Notes: generated by a model from the sequence alone, not told the origin. A DNA stretch of 64,000 bases from Paenibacillus sp. 19GGS1-52 (GCF_022369515.1 NZ_CP059724.1:6200001-6264000), one strand, 5' to 3'; shown: positions 43,239-54,600, counted from the stretch's first letter. Numbers and translations are program-made.

Positions 43239-46200
43239 TCACTTGTTGTAAACAGTGTATATAAGCACTGCGATTTCAGCCCTTGTAGCATTACCCAGCG
43301 GGTTGATGCGGTTGCCGCTTCCCTTTATGATGCCCTCATTTACAAGATTTGAAACGCTGGTTCTAGCATACGAAGCAATCTTTGCAGAGTCGCTGTATCC
43401 TGCGAGTACAGCGGTATCTCCTGTTACAGACAACTTACCTGCTACATTAAGGGCGTTATTAACCATAACCATCATGTCCTGCCTCGTGATAGAGGCTTTC
43501 GGATTAAACGTGTTGTCCCCCACTCCTTCTATTACCCCTAATTTTCTAGCGATCCCTACGGCTTCATAGTAATAATCCTTTGTGCTTATGTCATTGAAGT
43601 TGGCATCTACATTCGCGCTGAGTCCAAGTCCGTTGACAAGGAGCTTTATAAAGTCAGCTCTGGTTATGTTTGCTCCCGGTGCATAAGTTGTATCAGAAGT
43701 ACCCCTAATAATCCCCTTTGATGCAAGTACGGCTATTTGATTCTCAGCCCATTCATACTTAGCTGTGTCTTTGAATGTCTTGTGTACAAATGCTACTGCA
43801 TACGTGCTAAAGTGTGTAGTCGTAAATGTAATTTTGCCTGAAGCAGGGTCATACCTTCCACTTGGAACAGCTGATGTATGACCCAAATCATCCACATACC
43901 ACACCACAATATGCTCTGCATCTTTCAATTCTTGAGCCGTAGGGGTATAGTCCATAGATACGGTCACCGGAGCTTCAGAATTGTTCCAAGCCACCGTTTT
44001 CCCATCGACCAGGACTGTAAGTTCAATCACAGGTCTGTCTCCTATTACCGCCTGCAGTTCTTTGCTCATCTTCGACTTATCCGCATGTTCTATGCTGAGT
44101 TCTATATAAGCAGCATTTCCTATGGAATTCTGAGCCAGCATATTTGAAGGGACCGTTAGGGTGCCATTAGGCGTTTCTATTTTTATCCTTTTATCTGCTC
44201 TGGCTGCTGTAAGTGCATTTGCAGGCAACTTCAGCACATATTTTGCAGCTCCGTCTACCTTGCCAACCTTAATAGTTATAGTTCTTACACCGCCGTTATC
44301 CTCATTAACCTTATTAAATAGTTCAGCAAGCTGATCTGACGTAAATTCAACATTTACTGCACCGTTGGCATCTAAGTTACCTTTTTCAGCAACGGCAATA
44401 TTGTTATTGTTGTTGTTGTTGTTGCCATTGCCGTCGTCATCTGTACCATTTGGCGTATATTCATACGCACCTAAATCAGGTGCACCCACTCTGCTGCGCC
44501 CCAGGATATCAACAATCGGCGCATTTTCAATTACCCCTTTGTTAATACTGTCGCTGCCCGAAGTTACATCCAGAATATTAGCAAATATCCTCTGAGCCTG
44601 TTCATAATCATCTGTTGCGCCAGCGATTGAACCTTTAAAGGTTACATTTCCCGCGAACATATTGGTGTATCTGTTATTAGTCTCCGCTGCATTTTCGGCT
44701 GCCATAAATTCATTGATCGGCATTACGCTAGAACCGAACTGGGCATTAGCAGGAAATGTTGTGTAATCATACATGTTATTCTTGAATGTGTTATCAACTA
44801 CCATATGGGTTGTTGACTGATCGGAATTTGTTCTTATGGTGTTGTACTGATAACCGATAATCACCGGCTGTACATTCCCATCAACAGAGTTATATTCCTG
44901 TGTACGGTCATTATAGAAGATGTTGTTCTGGAATAGGTTATTCCGTACGTTCCAATCCATATACAAATCGTTCGCCCAGCTGTTGTAGAACGTATTGTTA
45001 GTCACTGTGAAGCCTTGGATACCCACAAGGATCAAGCCGTATTTAGATTCAGAGAACACACTGTTCTTAATTACAACATCAGTAGATTGAATATCGTAAT
45101 TGTCACCAGCATAGAACTGCATGCCGCCGCCAGGTGAATCCGAAACTTTAAGGCCATCAAATACAAGGTTGGAACTGTGGCCTATATAAGCACCATGGTC
45201 TGCCTGGCTCTTTCTGGTCTGGCCGATATCCCATATATTGATGTCTTTGAACTGAGAATTTGTAGTACCGTTAATCAATAAGCCCTGTACACCAGAAGTG
45301 ATCTCTTCCGGAGTATCAATATCCCAGATGTTCAGATTCTTCAATACAAGGTTGTCACTGTCCAGAGTCCAGATCCCGGCACCTTTGAAACCTGTAATAT
45401 AGAGTCCTTCAATTGTAATGTAAGAGCTGTTGGTAATCTTCGTCATGAGCTCATCTGTAGCTGCTTCATTACGATCTTCATAATTATCCTTGCTTGTAAA
45501 GATAGGGCCGGGAAGCGAGCCATTTATTAAATCAAGAGGGTCGTTTGGATCCGTACTGGCCTTGATGATAATAGGTGCATCAGCAACTCCATGTTTGTCA
45601 TTAATATCATACCGTCCGGTGTAAATCCCTTTATGAACAATGATGGTATCACCCGAATCGGCTGCGTTAATGGCTTGTGCAAATGTCCGGAACGGATGCT
45701 CTGCCGTACCGTCACCACTCAACGATCCAGCATTGTCGCCTGCCAGGTGGATGGTCTTTAGGCTGTATGGTGAATAATAAGCACCTACGTCCTGACCCAA
45801 AGTCGTGTAAGGCGTTCCTGCATAATCCATTGAAGGAGCCGGAATATCCTTGGTAGAACCATCTGCAAAGGTGTCGGAAATTGATTTCACACCGTTTCTC
45901 GCTGCAGGACTTCCCTTCGCAAGATTGAAATCACCAGTTACCGCATCTTTGAACATAGGATCTCCAATATGTCCTCCTGTTTCATCCCCGTTTGCAACAG
46001 TCTCCGTAAAGGTTTGATCTGCATCATAGAAATGGGTGATCTTCTCGTCTGCAGCAGCATCATACAAATTGTATTCAGAGATGAATCCCGAATTCTTATC
46101 GATGGCATTGAATGCCCCCTGACCTCTGGAGCTTCTGGAGAAGATATTGTTGATAATATCAAGATTAGCAGCATGCCCATCAGCTTGTGTTACATCAATG

Positions 46201-49200
46201 CTGTATCCGCTATTATTATAGAAGGTATTGTTAAAGATGAAGAAACTGGATTCACCTGTTCCCAGAACTCCCTTTGCCGAATTGGTGATCAGGCAGCTGT
46301 TAAGGTTCAGGGTAATTTGGTTGTTAGCTTCGATGGCACTGGCACTTGCATGATCAACCTTGGTCTGGGAAATAGTTACCGGGCTCACCTTATTAGCGCC
46401 ATCCAGAACTATGCCTTTTTCCACATGATTCAGCTTAACCTTGTTAATGGTCAGATCAGAACTATCCAAGGCGCGGATACCTGTTGTTACATTTGTAATC
46501 GTTAGATTGTTCAAAATAGCTTTCGGAGCCGCATTCAAAGTGACTGCTGTGTTTCCCTCTCCGGAATTTACTGTAAAACCCTCAATAGTAACTCCAGTTG
46601 CGGTGTCCAATATAATGTTACCATTCAGAATAACGGCTCCATCTGCTGAGATTACATACTCATTTACTTCCTGTCCCGATCGGTTGGCCAGCGCTATGTT
46701 CTCATTATAAGTGCCTGCTTTGACAATAACCCGTTCCCCATTCCTCAAAACATTCAGCGCTGCACCTATCGTCTGAAACGGTGCCTCCGCTATTCCTGAG
46801 TTTGCATCATCGCCGGTCGAAGCATCCACATAATAGCTCACCTCGACGGCTGTCGCTGCATAGGCACCAATGTCTGAAGGAATCTTCCTGGCAATTCCGT
46901 TGATATCCTTAGCCGGAGTAACAGCATCCGTAATCCCTGCACCTACAGCTGGACTCAGCTTATATATTCTGTAATCCCTTGCCCTGACGTTGATGAATTG
47001 AGCAGGTGCTTTAACTGCATGCGCCTCTGTAATTGCATTCAAGTCTGTTTGGGCTATAACATCCGCATTGTATAGATTATAATCAAACTCGTTATTTGCG
47101 TAGCTTTCTATCATTGTAGAGAATATATTATTTTTCAAACTATTGCCGGTGGAATCGGTACTGAAGTCAACGTCTTTCACATTTCCATACAGCGTATTAT
47201 TGTAAATCTTGTTAGTAGTAGATTCAGTGGTTAAATAAACAGCCGTCTGTCTATCTGTAATGACGTTGTTTGTAATGGAACTATTCACACTATTGTTTAA
47301 AAGAATAGCATCCGCAGCTTTCGGGGCAAAAATATTATTTGTGACCACTGCCCCATCTGTTTGTTTTAAAGTTAAAGCTCCATGAATATGGCTGCCGTCA
47401 ATGGTTACTTTCTGACCGGACAACGAAATATTACTGGCAAAGGTAAGATTGTTCATAGAGACGGCTTTATCCACCGAGCCTATAACATTCACAGTCCCCT
47501 TTAATATCACTTCGCCATTATACGGCGTTACATAAACATCTCCGTCTCCGGCTGATGCTGCCATATCAATGGTCTCGTTAGCCTCATAGCTACCCGCCAT
47601 AATCTGGATATTTTTAGCTCCTGCATTCACTGCAGAAGTAATAGAAGGATATGGATGTAAAGGTGAGCCGTCTACCGTTCCGGTATTCCCCCCTACAAAA
47701 GCAAAGGTTTGATCAAAGGCATAGGCTCCGGCTTCGTTCTGTGTCCTTGCATGCCCGGTTATGTCGGCTGTTGGTGCCGTAATACCAGAAATAATGCTTG
47801 CATCCGCCGCACCGATTGCAGGGTTCGCAGCAAATATAATTCGGGCATCATTTAACACATTTGCAAAAGTGACCTCACCGGACTTCCCGTTAACTTCAAG
47901 CGCTCTGCCCTGATTGGCCCATGCCGTTGCGCTCTGCAGTTCAGCCAGTGTAAGGACGGGGCCTTCTCCTCCACCAGCGTAAGTAACTCTTTCCGAACCG
48001 GCAATAGAGTAGACGTTGTTATCGAATACAACATTCTGGGAAGCGTCAACAATGGATTTCCCACCCTCAAGCTGTGTACGGATAGGTTTGGTAAATATAT
48101 TATTTTTGAATACTAAATCCGTTGAAATGTTAATTGGAGCAGCTACAGGATCGTATGTGCCCTGCACCGGGTAAATATCATACCTCCCGCTTCCACCACC
48201 AGCATCGTACCTATCCGCAAAAGTATTATTGTAGAATAGAAGATCCGTGCTTCTGCCCCATAAGTTAATGCTGCGAGCTGCTCCGTAAATTACATTGTTG
48301 AATATCTTCCCATAGCTGCCCGCTTGTTCCCTGACCTCCTGGAAATACAGTCCCCAGCCATCATTGGAAACTATGACATTATTGGAAAACTCTAAATTAC
48401 CAAAGCCGATATTCACCAAATCTCTTGTTGCAATGGCCGTGCCAGTGTTCTGGAAACGGTTGTGGGTAACTGTAATGTTAGAGCTGGCCTGTCTGCCTGC
48501 CGTATGGTTATCTATCCGCACAGCTGTACCGCGGGACCCATTCTGTGAGGCATTCGGGGCAAAGGTCAGACCTTCAATGTGGATATACTGGCTATGTCCC
48601 AGATATATAATATAATCCGGATTCTCCGACGTTAAGACTACCTTTTCATTCTGATAGCTCTTGAAGCTAATCGGTTTGTCCGCAGTACCTGCATAGGTCT
48701 GCAAAACAATAACACCGTTATACGTGCCTTCCCTAAAGTACACAGTATCCCCTGCTTTCAATTTAGCAATAAGGCTACTAGATACTGTTCGCTTAGGGCT
48801 GTCTATGGTTCCCAGATTAGAATCGCTTCCATTCGGAGAAATATAATAGTCATTCATAATAAAAGCCTCTGTACTAAAGCTCCATGATACATCCGCCGGG
48901 AGATAATTCCCGTTCGTACTCATCAGATTTTTCTTTACAGTAACGTTATAAGTAGCATCGAAATTCAGCAGAGTCTCTGGAGTAAAGGTAATCGCAGTAC
49001 CTGTTCCTTCATCTAGTATGTTGAAACTGCCAGGTACAGGTACCGTATTCCCGTCAACTACTGTTGTAACAGCAATATTATTGGAGAGATTGCCGTTATC
49101 CGCATTTACTCTTTCCGATAAGGTGATCTCTATAGCAGAGTTTACTGTTATACCACTCCCCTGCGGGGTCTGATTTACGATATAGAAAGCCGAAGAATCT

Positions 49201-51179
49201 CCTCTGTATTCGTACGCACCGATATCGGTTGTACCCAAGCGGCCTCTGCCATCACGATCAAATACTGGGGCGTTCACATCCGTTCCCATATTGATAGCGG
49301 CACTTCCTAATTGCAGGTGATAGTCTGTAGCACTCACAAACAAAGGATTGCCAACTATACTATTGGCCTCATTCACAGGTCCCCCCGTCCCTAAGCCGGT
49401 ACTGGTACTGTCATATAAGTTATAGTCAACCGTATTATTAGATTCGACATCAAAGAAGTAAACGGCCTCACCCACTGTTACAATTGCAGCAGGACCTTCC
49501 GCCCTGAAGATATTGTTTGCGATGGTATCGCCAGTATCTGTTCCATTCAGGATAATATTTGCTCCATCACTAGAATGGGAAACAAATACATTGTTCATGA
49601 TAAGCGTATTGGTAAAGCTACCATCCTCATTCAGGATGCCTTTGTTATTGTCGAATATATTATTGTAAATTCTATTATCTGTGGAATCCTTTAATAGAAT
49701 ACCTTTTTGATCAGGCTGAGTGAAGGTATTATTATAGAAACTTGATCCTTTGGTATTGCCGGAGATTTCCATTCCGTAGGTTGCTGTTGTAACCGTCGAA
49801 CCGGAGATGTCGCTATTGATCAGACCGTCTGCCAGAAGTGCGGAACTTCCGCTGCTCGCCAGCGATAACCCTTCAATTGTCACATTGGCAATATTTATTA
49901 GAGAAATGGCCGGACTTGGGCCACCATCGATGCTGACTACACCTGTACCCAGCTTTTGAATCGTAATGGATTTGGTGTCTGGTGCACCGGTTCCTGTAAT
50001 CGAGAGATTCCCCGCATAACTGCCCGGTTTAACAAGTAGTGTTACGCCCGGCACAATCGCTGCATCCGCATCTTCTAGGTTGTTAAATGCAGTGGACTCA
50101 CTTAAACCGTCCCCACTACCCGCAGCATTTGCATCTAAGTAAAAAACCTTGCCATACGTATACGCGCCAATGTCGGGAGGGCCTAATCGCTCATTTCCGT
50201 CACGGTCATTTTGCGGCATACCTGTAGGGGTGCCCGCATCAGCACTGGGGCTTCCTTCTTTTAGATGGTAATCCGAGGCAGCTACAAAAGTATCTGCAGC
50301 TGTGGCCACAACATCTGTGCCGGAAGTTTTAAGGCTATCACTTGTAACGCTGTTATACCCAACAGTATTACCCGCACCCAAAGCAATAGCTGGATTTCCC
50401 AAGAAGATATTATTAGTTATGATGCTATTTTCATAGGTTCCACCGTAAAAATGTTCGCCAGCGCCTGCAAACACATTATTGCTGATAATACTATTTGTTG
50501 AGGTACTTGATTCAAAATGTAGAGTCCACCACTCTGTAAATATGTTGTTCGTGATCGTTGTATTATTTATTCCATAGCCGTAAAAGGAATTATCAGAACC
50601 TTCAACATAGTTACTATCAATCACTAAATTTTCATTGTCAGTGTTAAGGTAAAAAGCAGCATAAGTAGTACTGTTGGCGCCAAAGTAACTATTTTGAACT
50701 TTAACATTTTTCACTCCGCTTATTCCTGCTACATAGCTATCACCTGACTCAGGTGTACCGCCAAAGGCAAAATTAATATTGCTAATATTTATATATTCGC
50801 TGTTCGTGACACTAAGTGTGAAGTTCTTCCAGAACGGAGCATTTACATAAGCACTACCCGTTATATTGGTCCCAACTTCTCCGCGAATCGTAATCGGAGC
50901 ATTTGTGTTTCCCGTTAAACCGTTCAGAACAAGTGCTTCTGTATATTCACCCGCTTTAATGACTAGCGTATCACCGGACTGTAATTGTGAAACACCTTTT
51001 GCTAACGTTAGGTAGGGTGCATCAATGCCTCCAGTGTTGGTATCCACTCCGTTATTGGAGACATAATACGTAGTACCCCCGCCTGTGTCTTCTGCAAGCA
51101 CAATCCCCTGTGGCATGACTGTAAATATAGACATGATAACCATCAAAACCGCAATTAACCCGTTGAAAGTTTTCCTCAT
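43239..51179 (-). CDS. Giant S-layer-anchored parallel beta-helix protein
   Basis: 2646 aa, secreted. Signal peptide MRKTFNGLIAVLMVIMSIFT...VLAED. Six beta-helix units follow, each opening with a YYVSNNGVDTNTG-like DUF1565 word and most ending DIGAYEY: about 38-338, 346-658, 776-1150, 1160-1440, 1448-1801, 1808-2238. A Big_5 Ig-like domain sits at 663-766. Then come eight Asn residues (about 2252-2259), an unassigned domain (2265-2470) and three SLH repeats (2470-2646). ATG 51179 follows TAGGAGG by 8 bases. Beta-helix arrays of this type bind or cut polysaccharides; I see no proven catalytic residue. Promoter and regulatory element match those of GH20. Confidence 0.88.
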   Translation of the reverse strand: MRKTFNGLIAVLMVIMSIFTVMPQGIVLAEDTGGGTTYYVSNNGVDTNTGGIDAPYLTLAKGVSQLQSGDTLVIKAGEYTEALVLNGLTGNTNAPITIRGEVGTNITGSAYVNAPFWKNFTLSVTNSEYINISNINFAFGGTPESGDSYVAGISGVKNVKVQNSYFGANSTTYAAFYLNTDNENLVIDSNYVEGSDNSFYGYGINNTTITNNIFTEWWTLHFESSTSTNSIISNNVFAGAGEHFYGGTYENSIITNNIFLGNPAIALGAGNTVGYNSVTSDSLKTSGTDVVATAADTFVAASDYHLKEGSPSADAGTPTGMPQNDRDGNERLGPPDIGAYTYGKVFYLDANAAGSGDGLSESTAFNNLEDADAAIVPGVTLLVKPGSYAGNLSITGTGAPDTKSITIQKLGTGVVSIDGGPSPAISLINIANVTIEGLSLASSGSSALLADGLINSDISGSTVTTATYGMEISGNTKGSSFYNNTFTQPDQKGILLKDSTDNRIYNNIFDNNKGILNEDGSFTNTLIMNNVFVSHSSDGANIILNGTDTGDTIANNIFRAEGPAAIVTVGEAVYFFDVESNNTVDYNLYDSTSTGLGTGGPVNEANSIVGNPLFVSATDYHLQLGSAAINMGTDVNAPVFDRDGRGRLGTTDIGAYEYRGDSSAFYIVNQTPQGSGITVNSAIEITLSERVNADNGNLSNNIAVTTVVDGNTVPVPGSFNILDEGTGTAITFTPETLLNFDATYNVTVKKNLMSTNGNYLPADVSWSFSTEAFIMNDYYISPNGSDSNLGTIDSPKRTVSSSLIAKLKAGDTVYFREGTYNGVIVLQTYAGTADKPISFKSYQNEKVVLTSENPDYIIYLGHSQYIHIEGLTFAPNASQNGSRGTAVRIDNHTAGRQASSNITVTHNRFQNTGTAIATRDLVNIGFGNLEFSNNVIVSNDGWGLYFQEVREQAGSYGKIFNNVIYGAARSINLWGRSTDLLFYNNTFADRYDAGGGSGRYDIYPVQGTYDPVAAPINISTDLVFKNNIFTKPIRTQLEGGKSIVDASQNVVFDNNVYSIAGSERVTYAGGGEGPVLTLAELQSATAWANQGRALEVNGKSGEVTFANVLNDARIIFAANPAIGAADASIISGITAPTADITGHARTQNEAGAYAFDQTFAFVGGNTGTVDGSPLHPYPSITSAVNAGAKNIQIMAGSYEANETIDMAASAGDGDVYVTPYNGEVILKGTVNVIGSVDKAVSMNNLTFASNISLSGQKVTIDGSHIHGALTLKQTDGAVVTNNIFAPKAADAILLNNSVNSSITNNVITDRQTAVYLTTESTTNKIYNNTLYGNVKDVDFSTDSTGNSLKNNIFSTMIESYANNEFDYNLYNADVIAQTDLNAITEAHAVKAPAQFINVRARDYRIYKLSPAVGAGITDAVTPAKDINGIARKIPSDIGAYAATAVEVSYYVDASTGDDANSGIAEAPFQTIGAALNVLRNGERVIVKAGTYNENIALANRSGQEVNEYVISADGAVILNGNIILDTATGVTIEGFTVNSGEGNTAVTLNAAPKAILNNLTITNVTTGIRALDSSDLTINKVKLNHVEKGIVLDGANKVSPVTISQTKVDHASASAIEANNQITLNLNSCLITNSAKGVLGTGESSFFIFNNTFYNNSGYSIDVTQADGHAANLDIINNIFSRSSRGQGAFNAIDKNSGFISEYNLYDAAADEKITHFYDADQTFTETVANGDETGGHIGDPMFKDAVTGDFNLAKGSPAARNGVKSISDTFADGSTKDIPAPSMDYAGTPYTTLGQDVGAYYSPYSLKTIHLAGDNAGSLSGDGTAEHPFRTFAQAINAADSGDTIIVHKGIYTGRYDINDKHGVADAPIIIKASTDPNDPLDLINGSLPGPIFTSKDNYEDRNEAATDELMTKITNSSYITIEGLYITGFKGAGIWTLDSDNLVLKNLNIWDIDTPEEITSGVQGLLINGTTNSQFKDINIWDIGQTRKSQADHGAYIGHSSNLVFDGLKVSDSPGGGMQFYAGDNYDIQSTDVVIKNSVFSESKYGLILVGIQGFTVTNNTFYNSWANDLYMDWNVRNNLFQNNIFYNDRTQEYNSVDGNVQPVIIGYQYNTIRTNSDQSTTHMVVDNTFKNNMYDYTTFPANAQFGSSVMPINEFMAAENAAETNNRYTNMFAGNVTFKGSIAGATDDYEQAQRIFANILDVTSGSDSINKGVIENAPIVDILGRSRVGAPDLGAYEYTPNGTDDDGNGNNNNNNNNIAVAEKGNLDANGAVNVEFTSDQLAELFNKVNEDNGGVRTITIKVGKVDGAAKYVLKLPANALTAARADKRIKIETPNGTLTVPSNMLAQNSIGNAAYIELSIEHADKSKMSKELQAVIGDRPVIELTVLVDGKTVAWNNSEAPVTVSMDYTPTAQELKDAEHIVVWYVDDLGHTSAVPSGRYDPASGKITFTTTHFSTYAVAFVHKTFKDTAKYEWAENQIAVLASKGIIRGTSDTTYAPGANITRADFIKLLVNGLGLSANVDANFNDISTKDYYYEAVGIARKLGVIEGVGDNTFNPKASITRQDMMVMVNNALNVAGKLSVTGDTAVLAGYSDSAKIASYARTSVSNLVNEGIIKGSGNRINPLGNATRAEIAVLIYTVYNK
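44399..44426. repeat. Trinucleotide repeat coding for poly-Asn
   Basis: TTGTTATTGTTG-type repeats give eight Asn codons between the last beta-helix unit and the next domain. Changes in copy number would keep the frame and alter linker length. Confidence 0.7.
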
Positions 51180-51248
51180 CTTAGAACCTCCTACTGTTAT
51201 TTTATTTTCTGCATGCTGAAAACTATTTCTCGACTTTGAATTGAAAGT

Positions 51249-51307
51249 AATATAGCACCCCGAACTAACCAGTGTCAACGAGGAATTGTTCCAAACCTAT
51301 ACCAAAT
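51249..51307 (-). promoter_or_regulatory. Promoter and regulatory element copy C for the beta-helix gene
   Basis: Minus strand TTGACA (51278-51273), 18-bp spacer ending GGGTGC, TATATT (51254-51249). CCAAACCTATACCAAAT lies at 51291-51307. The element is 10 bp nearer the -35 than in the GH20 promoter, about one helical turn, so it faces the same side of the helix. Confidence 0.75.
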
Positions 51308-51342
51308 TTGAGTCCGATTGTCATGAAACTTAACATTTATTA

Positions 51343-51399
51343 TTGACATATCTTAATATTATCATAATATATTGGTATTGGTACTAAACCTATTCTATT
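51343..51399 (+). promoter_or_regulatory. Orphan promoter and regulatory element copy D
   Basis: TTGACA (51343-51348), 19-bp spacer, TATATT (51368-51373), then CTAAACCTATTCTATT at 51384-51399. Layout and distances equal those of copy B. No convincing gene follows; transcription would meet the terminator at 51541, giving a transcript of about 190 bases. The rest of the 51180-51605 gap holds copy C and that terminator. Confidence 0.6.
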
Positions 51400-51540
51400 T
51401 ATTTAATTAATTTTTTATTTTATGTAACTATATCTGACATTATGATTCGTGAGAGTTTCATTTGAAAGGGAGTGGGGAACAAGTGAGCGATAACTGGAGG
51501 TTGGCTAAAAGAAGCGCTCGAATACGGTTGATGGGCACAC

Positions 51541-51582
51541 AAAAAAAGTCAGTCTCCTATAACTCGAAGACTGACTTTTTTC
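51541..51582. terminator. Bidirectional terminator downstream of the GH92 gene
   Basis: AAAAAAGTCAGTCT and AGACTGACTTTTTT form a 14-bp stem with a 12-base loop and T-runs both ways. It lies 24 bases after the GH92 stop and also ends any transcript from the orphan promoter. Confidence 0.85.
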
Positions 51583-51605
51583 TAGTGCTCATAGCTTTAA
51601 AGTGC

Positions 51606-54600
51606 TTAGTTCACCTTGGAAAATTTCATCTTATCCAAGTTACCTACATACATTAGGCTTGATGTAGTCGAACCCGTAAATACGACACAAATAGTTTGTT
51701 TACCGGTCAACAATTGACCAAGGGCTGCGGCGGCTGTTTTGTAGGTTCCCCAGCCGCTACCCGTATTCGGCAGGTTAACCGTACCGATGATATCACCATC
51801 TTTATTGTTCAACCTGATTTCTGCTACGACGTTTGCAGGTGCTTTTTGGGAAGGCGCGTCGTAGACAAACTCAACATGATTTTTACCTTGAGTTCCGAAA
51901 TCAACATCATTGTAAGTAATCCACATTCCAGTAAAAGTGTTCTTGACCACCGTTCCCCCGTTATTTGCTTCGGTGCCTAAAGGTTTGCTATTAAACGTGT
52001 TAACAGCCGCTGTCCATTCAGTCTTGTTCTCAAGCTCTACGGTCACATCAGGGTCCGGCACCTCTGCTCGTAATGAGAAGCTGGCGTTATCGAAGTTGCC
52101 GATGTATTTAAAAGTTGAGCTGGTCGTGCCAGTTAATACGAGATACACGTCTTGAACACCGGTAAGTGTCTCAGTCAAGTCACCGATGGCCGTTTTGTAG
52201 GTACCCCATCCACTGGCTGTCGGTGGTGTAGCAATCTTGCCGACTAACTTACCGTTTACGCCGCCGAGTCGAACTTCAACTGCCGAATCGACTGCACAGT
52301 TTCCGCTATTGCTTGCATATTCGATGGACAATTGATTAACACCCACGCTGCCGAAGTCCATCCCTTTGTAAGCAAGCCAAGCTCCGTTAAATGTATTCGC
52401 AACCTGTTTTCCACTCTTTCCGCCTTCCGTTTTCAGCGGAGTATTGCCGTTGTCCGTATTTAGATCGGTTGACCACTCATCGTAGGTTTCCAATTCCAAG
52501 GCTGCAAAGTCGTTTCTAATCTTTTGGTATCCGAATGTAAGACGATCGAAGTTGCCAATGTAAGGAAGCGCACTCGTCGTGCTGCCCTTCATGACCACAT
52601 ACAGTTTTTGGTTACCGGTTACTGTTCTATTCAATTGGGCTTCTGTGGTGATATACGTCCCCCAAGTGCCGCCCGTATTCGACAGGTTGACCGTACCCAC
52701 AAGTTCACCAGTGAGACTTCCCAATCTGATTTCGAGTGTGCTGCCTGCCGGCACTTTATTCGTAGGCGCATCATATTCAACCGTAATACGGTTTGCACCT
52801 GTAGTGCCGAAATCATAATTATCAAAGGCAAGCCATGCGCCATCAAACGTGTTCTTGACAACCGTTCCTCCGTTATTTGGTTCGCTGCCTAACGGATTGT
52901 TATTAAAAGTGTTGTTAGCCAATGACCACTCGCTTCGGTTCTCAAACTGCAGCGTCAGGCCGTCATCTACAGGCTGATCATCACCGGGTGCATCCGGTTT
53001 ATCTACCGGCAACGGCAGCGGCTCAGGCAGTTGTTCCGGATCTGGCTGTGGTTCTTCAACCGGTGGCTTCGGCGTTGGATCAAGCACGGGTTCCGGCTGC
53101 AATTCAATCGGTTCCGCCAGCCAGAGTGAATCATATATATTGCCGTTGTATGCATCCACCAAGTAGATATTCACCTGATATTTGCTGGCATTCACATTGT
53201 ATAGCTGTGCAAGCTGGAAGCTGCCAGTAGTGACAGGTACAGCCGTAGACATCACTGCACGTTTATTCCCATCCATAAATTGGAAGACCGCAACAGCTGA
53301 ATCCCCATACGCCCCTTTTAATGTGCCTGCAACATTGACTACCATATTCTCGCTTCGGTTAACCTCGCCTGCCTTGAGATCATAAACATCCCACTGTATG
53401 TCCGAAGTATAGGCAGCATTCGACACTAGCACTTGCCCAGCCAAAGTGTTCAAGGTCTTATTGGCCTTGACTCTCACCTGTACTTTGCCTGCCTCGTAAT
53501 TCAGCGGACCCACGGTCTGCGGAATCACGGTGGCTGGCTTCCAGTTCAGACCTCCATCTGTGCTGTATTCATAGTCGGCTGCTTGATCGAAGCCCTGCAC
53601 AGGCGTCCATCCGAAGGTATTGGCTTTATCATCCACTATAGGCTCAGTTGGGGCACCCGGAGTGGACATCTTCTTCACTGCTTCGAGGCTGAATTCGAAA
53701 GCGATATCCGAGCTGGTTGCATTCGCCTGATGAACCTCTGCAGACAAGACGTTAGTCCCTTTGACCAGATAGGCCGGATCAATTATATATCCATTCCGAT
53801 CCCGCTCATCATTAACGGTTGCACTCGCAAGAGTCTCATATTTCACTTCACCAGATGCCATGTTGCTGCGGATAATCTCATGACCGTTCAAGTACACTAC
53901 GGCTCCATCATCACGAATCAGATTGGCATCCAGTTCGAGAATACCCTCCACATCGTCTACCTCAAACGTTTTTCTGAAATAGGTGGTTGGGTACTTTTTA
54001 TTTCCATCTGGTCCATAGCTGACCTTTGTCTTCACCTTGCCCAGATTGTCATAACCCAGCATGGCAGGCCCGGAAGCCCAAGTGCTGTCATTATATTCCG
54101 CTGTTGTCCAGCCATTGCCTGCAGACAGGCCTTTGTCTAGATATTTCCAGTTCGATTGTTCGGCAATCAGTTCTTGATGGACCAGCTTGTTATCGATCTC
54201 TGCTGTGTAATCCTTTGTTGGCGGTGCCGCGCTTGGGGTTGCACCCCAACTGGTATTTGGCACTGCATCCATATCAAATTCCAAAGTACCGCCTGCCATA
54301 ATATCATCGTAATTGATCCAGGCTTGATTGAAGTCCTTGCCATTCAGCTGCGCAGATTGAATAAAACGATTGTCACTGGACACATGATCGGCCTTGATCG
54401 TAAAGGTCTTGCCGTTGTCCAAATGCAGCTTCATCTCCGAGAAAATAGGGGACCCGATCACGTAATAGGGACTTCCCGGGTTCCCAGGGAACAAGCCCAT
54501 GGCACTATACACAAACCAGGAGGACATTCCGCCTGCGTCGTCATCCATGGATTGCAGATATCCTTCCGGATCATCACGGTATACGCGGGATTCCATCGGA

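Noticed and set aside
51462-51656. Short plus-strand frame after the orphan promoter, with a possible GTG start at 51483 after AAGGGAG
   Set aside because: It runs through a strong terminator and into the antisense end of the GH92 gene, and resembles no known protein. It may still mark a lost gene start.
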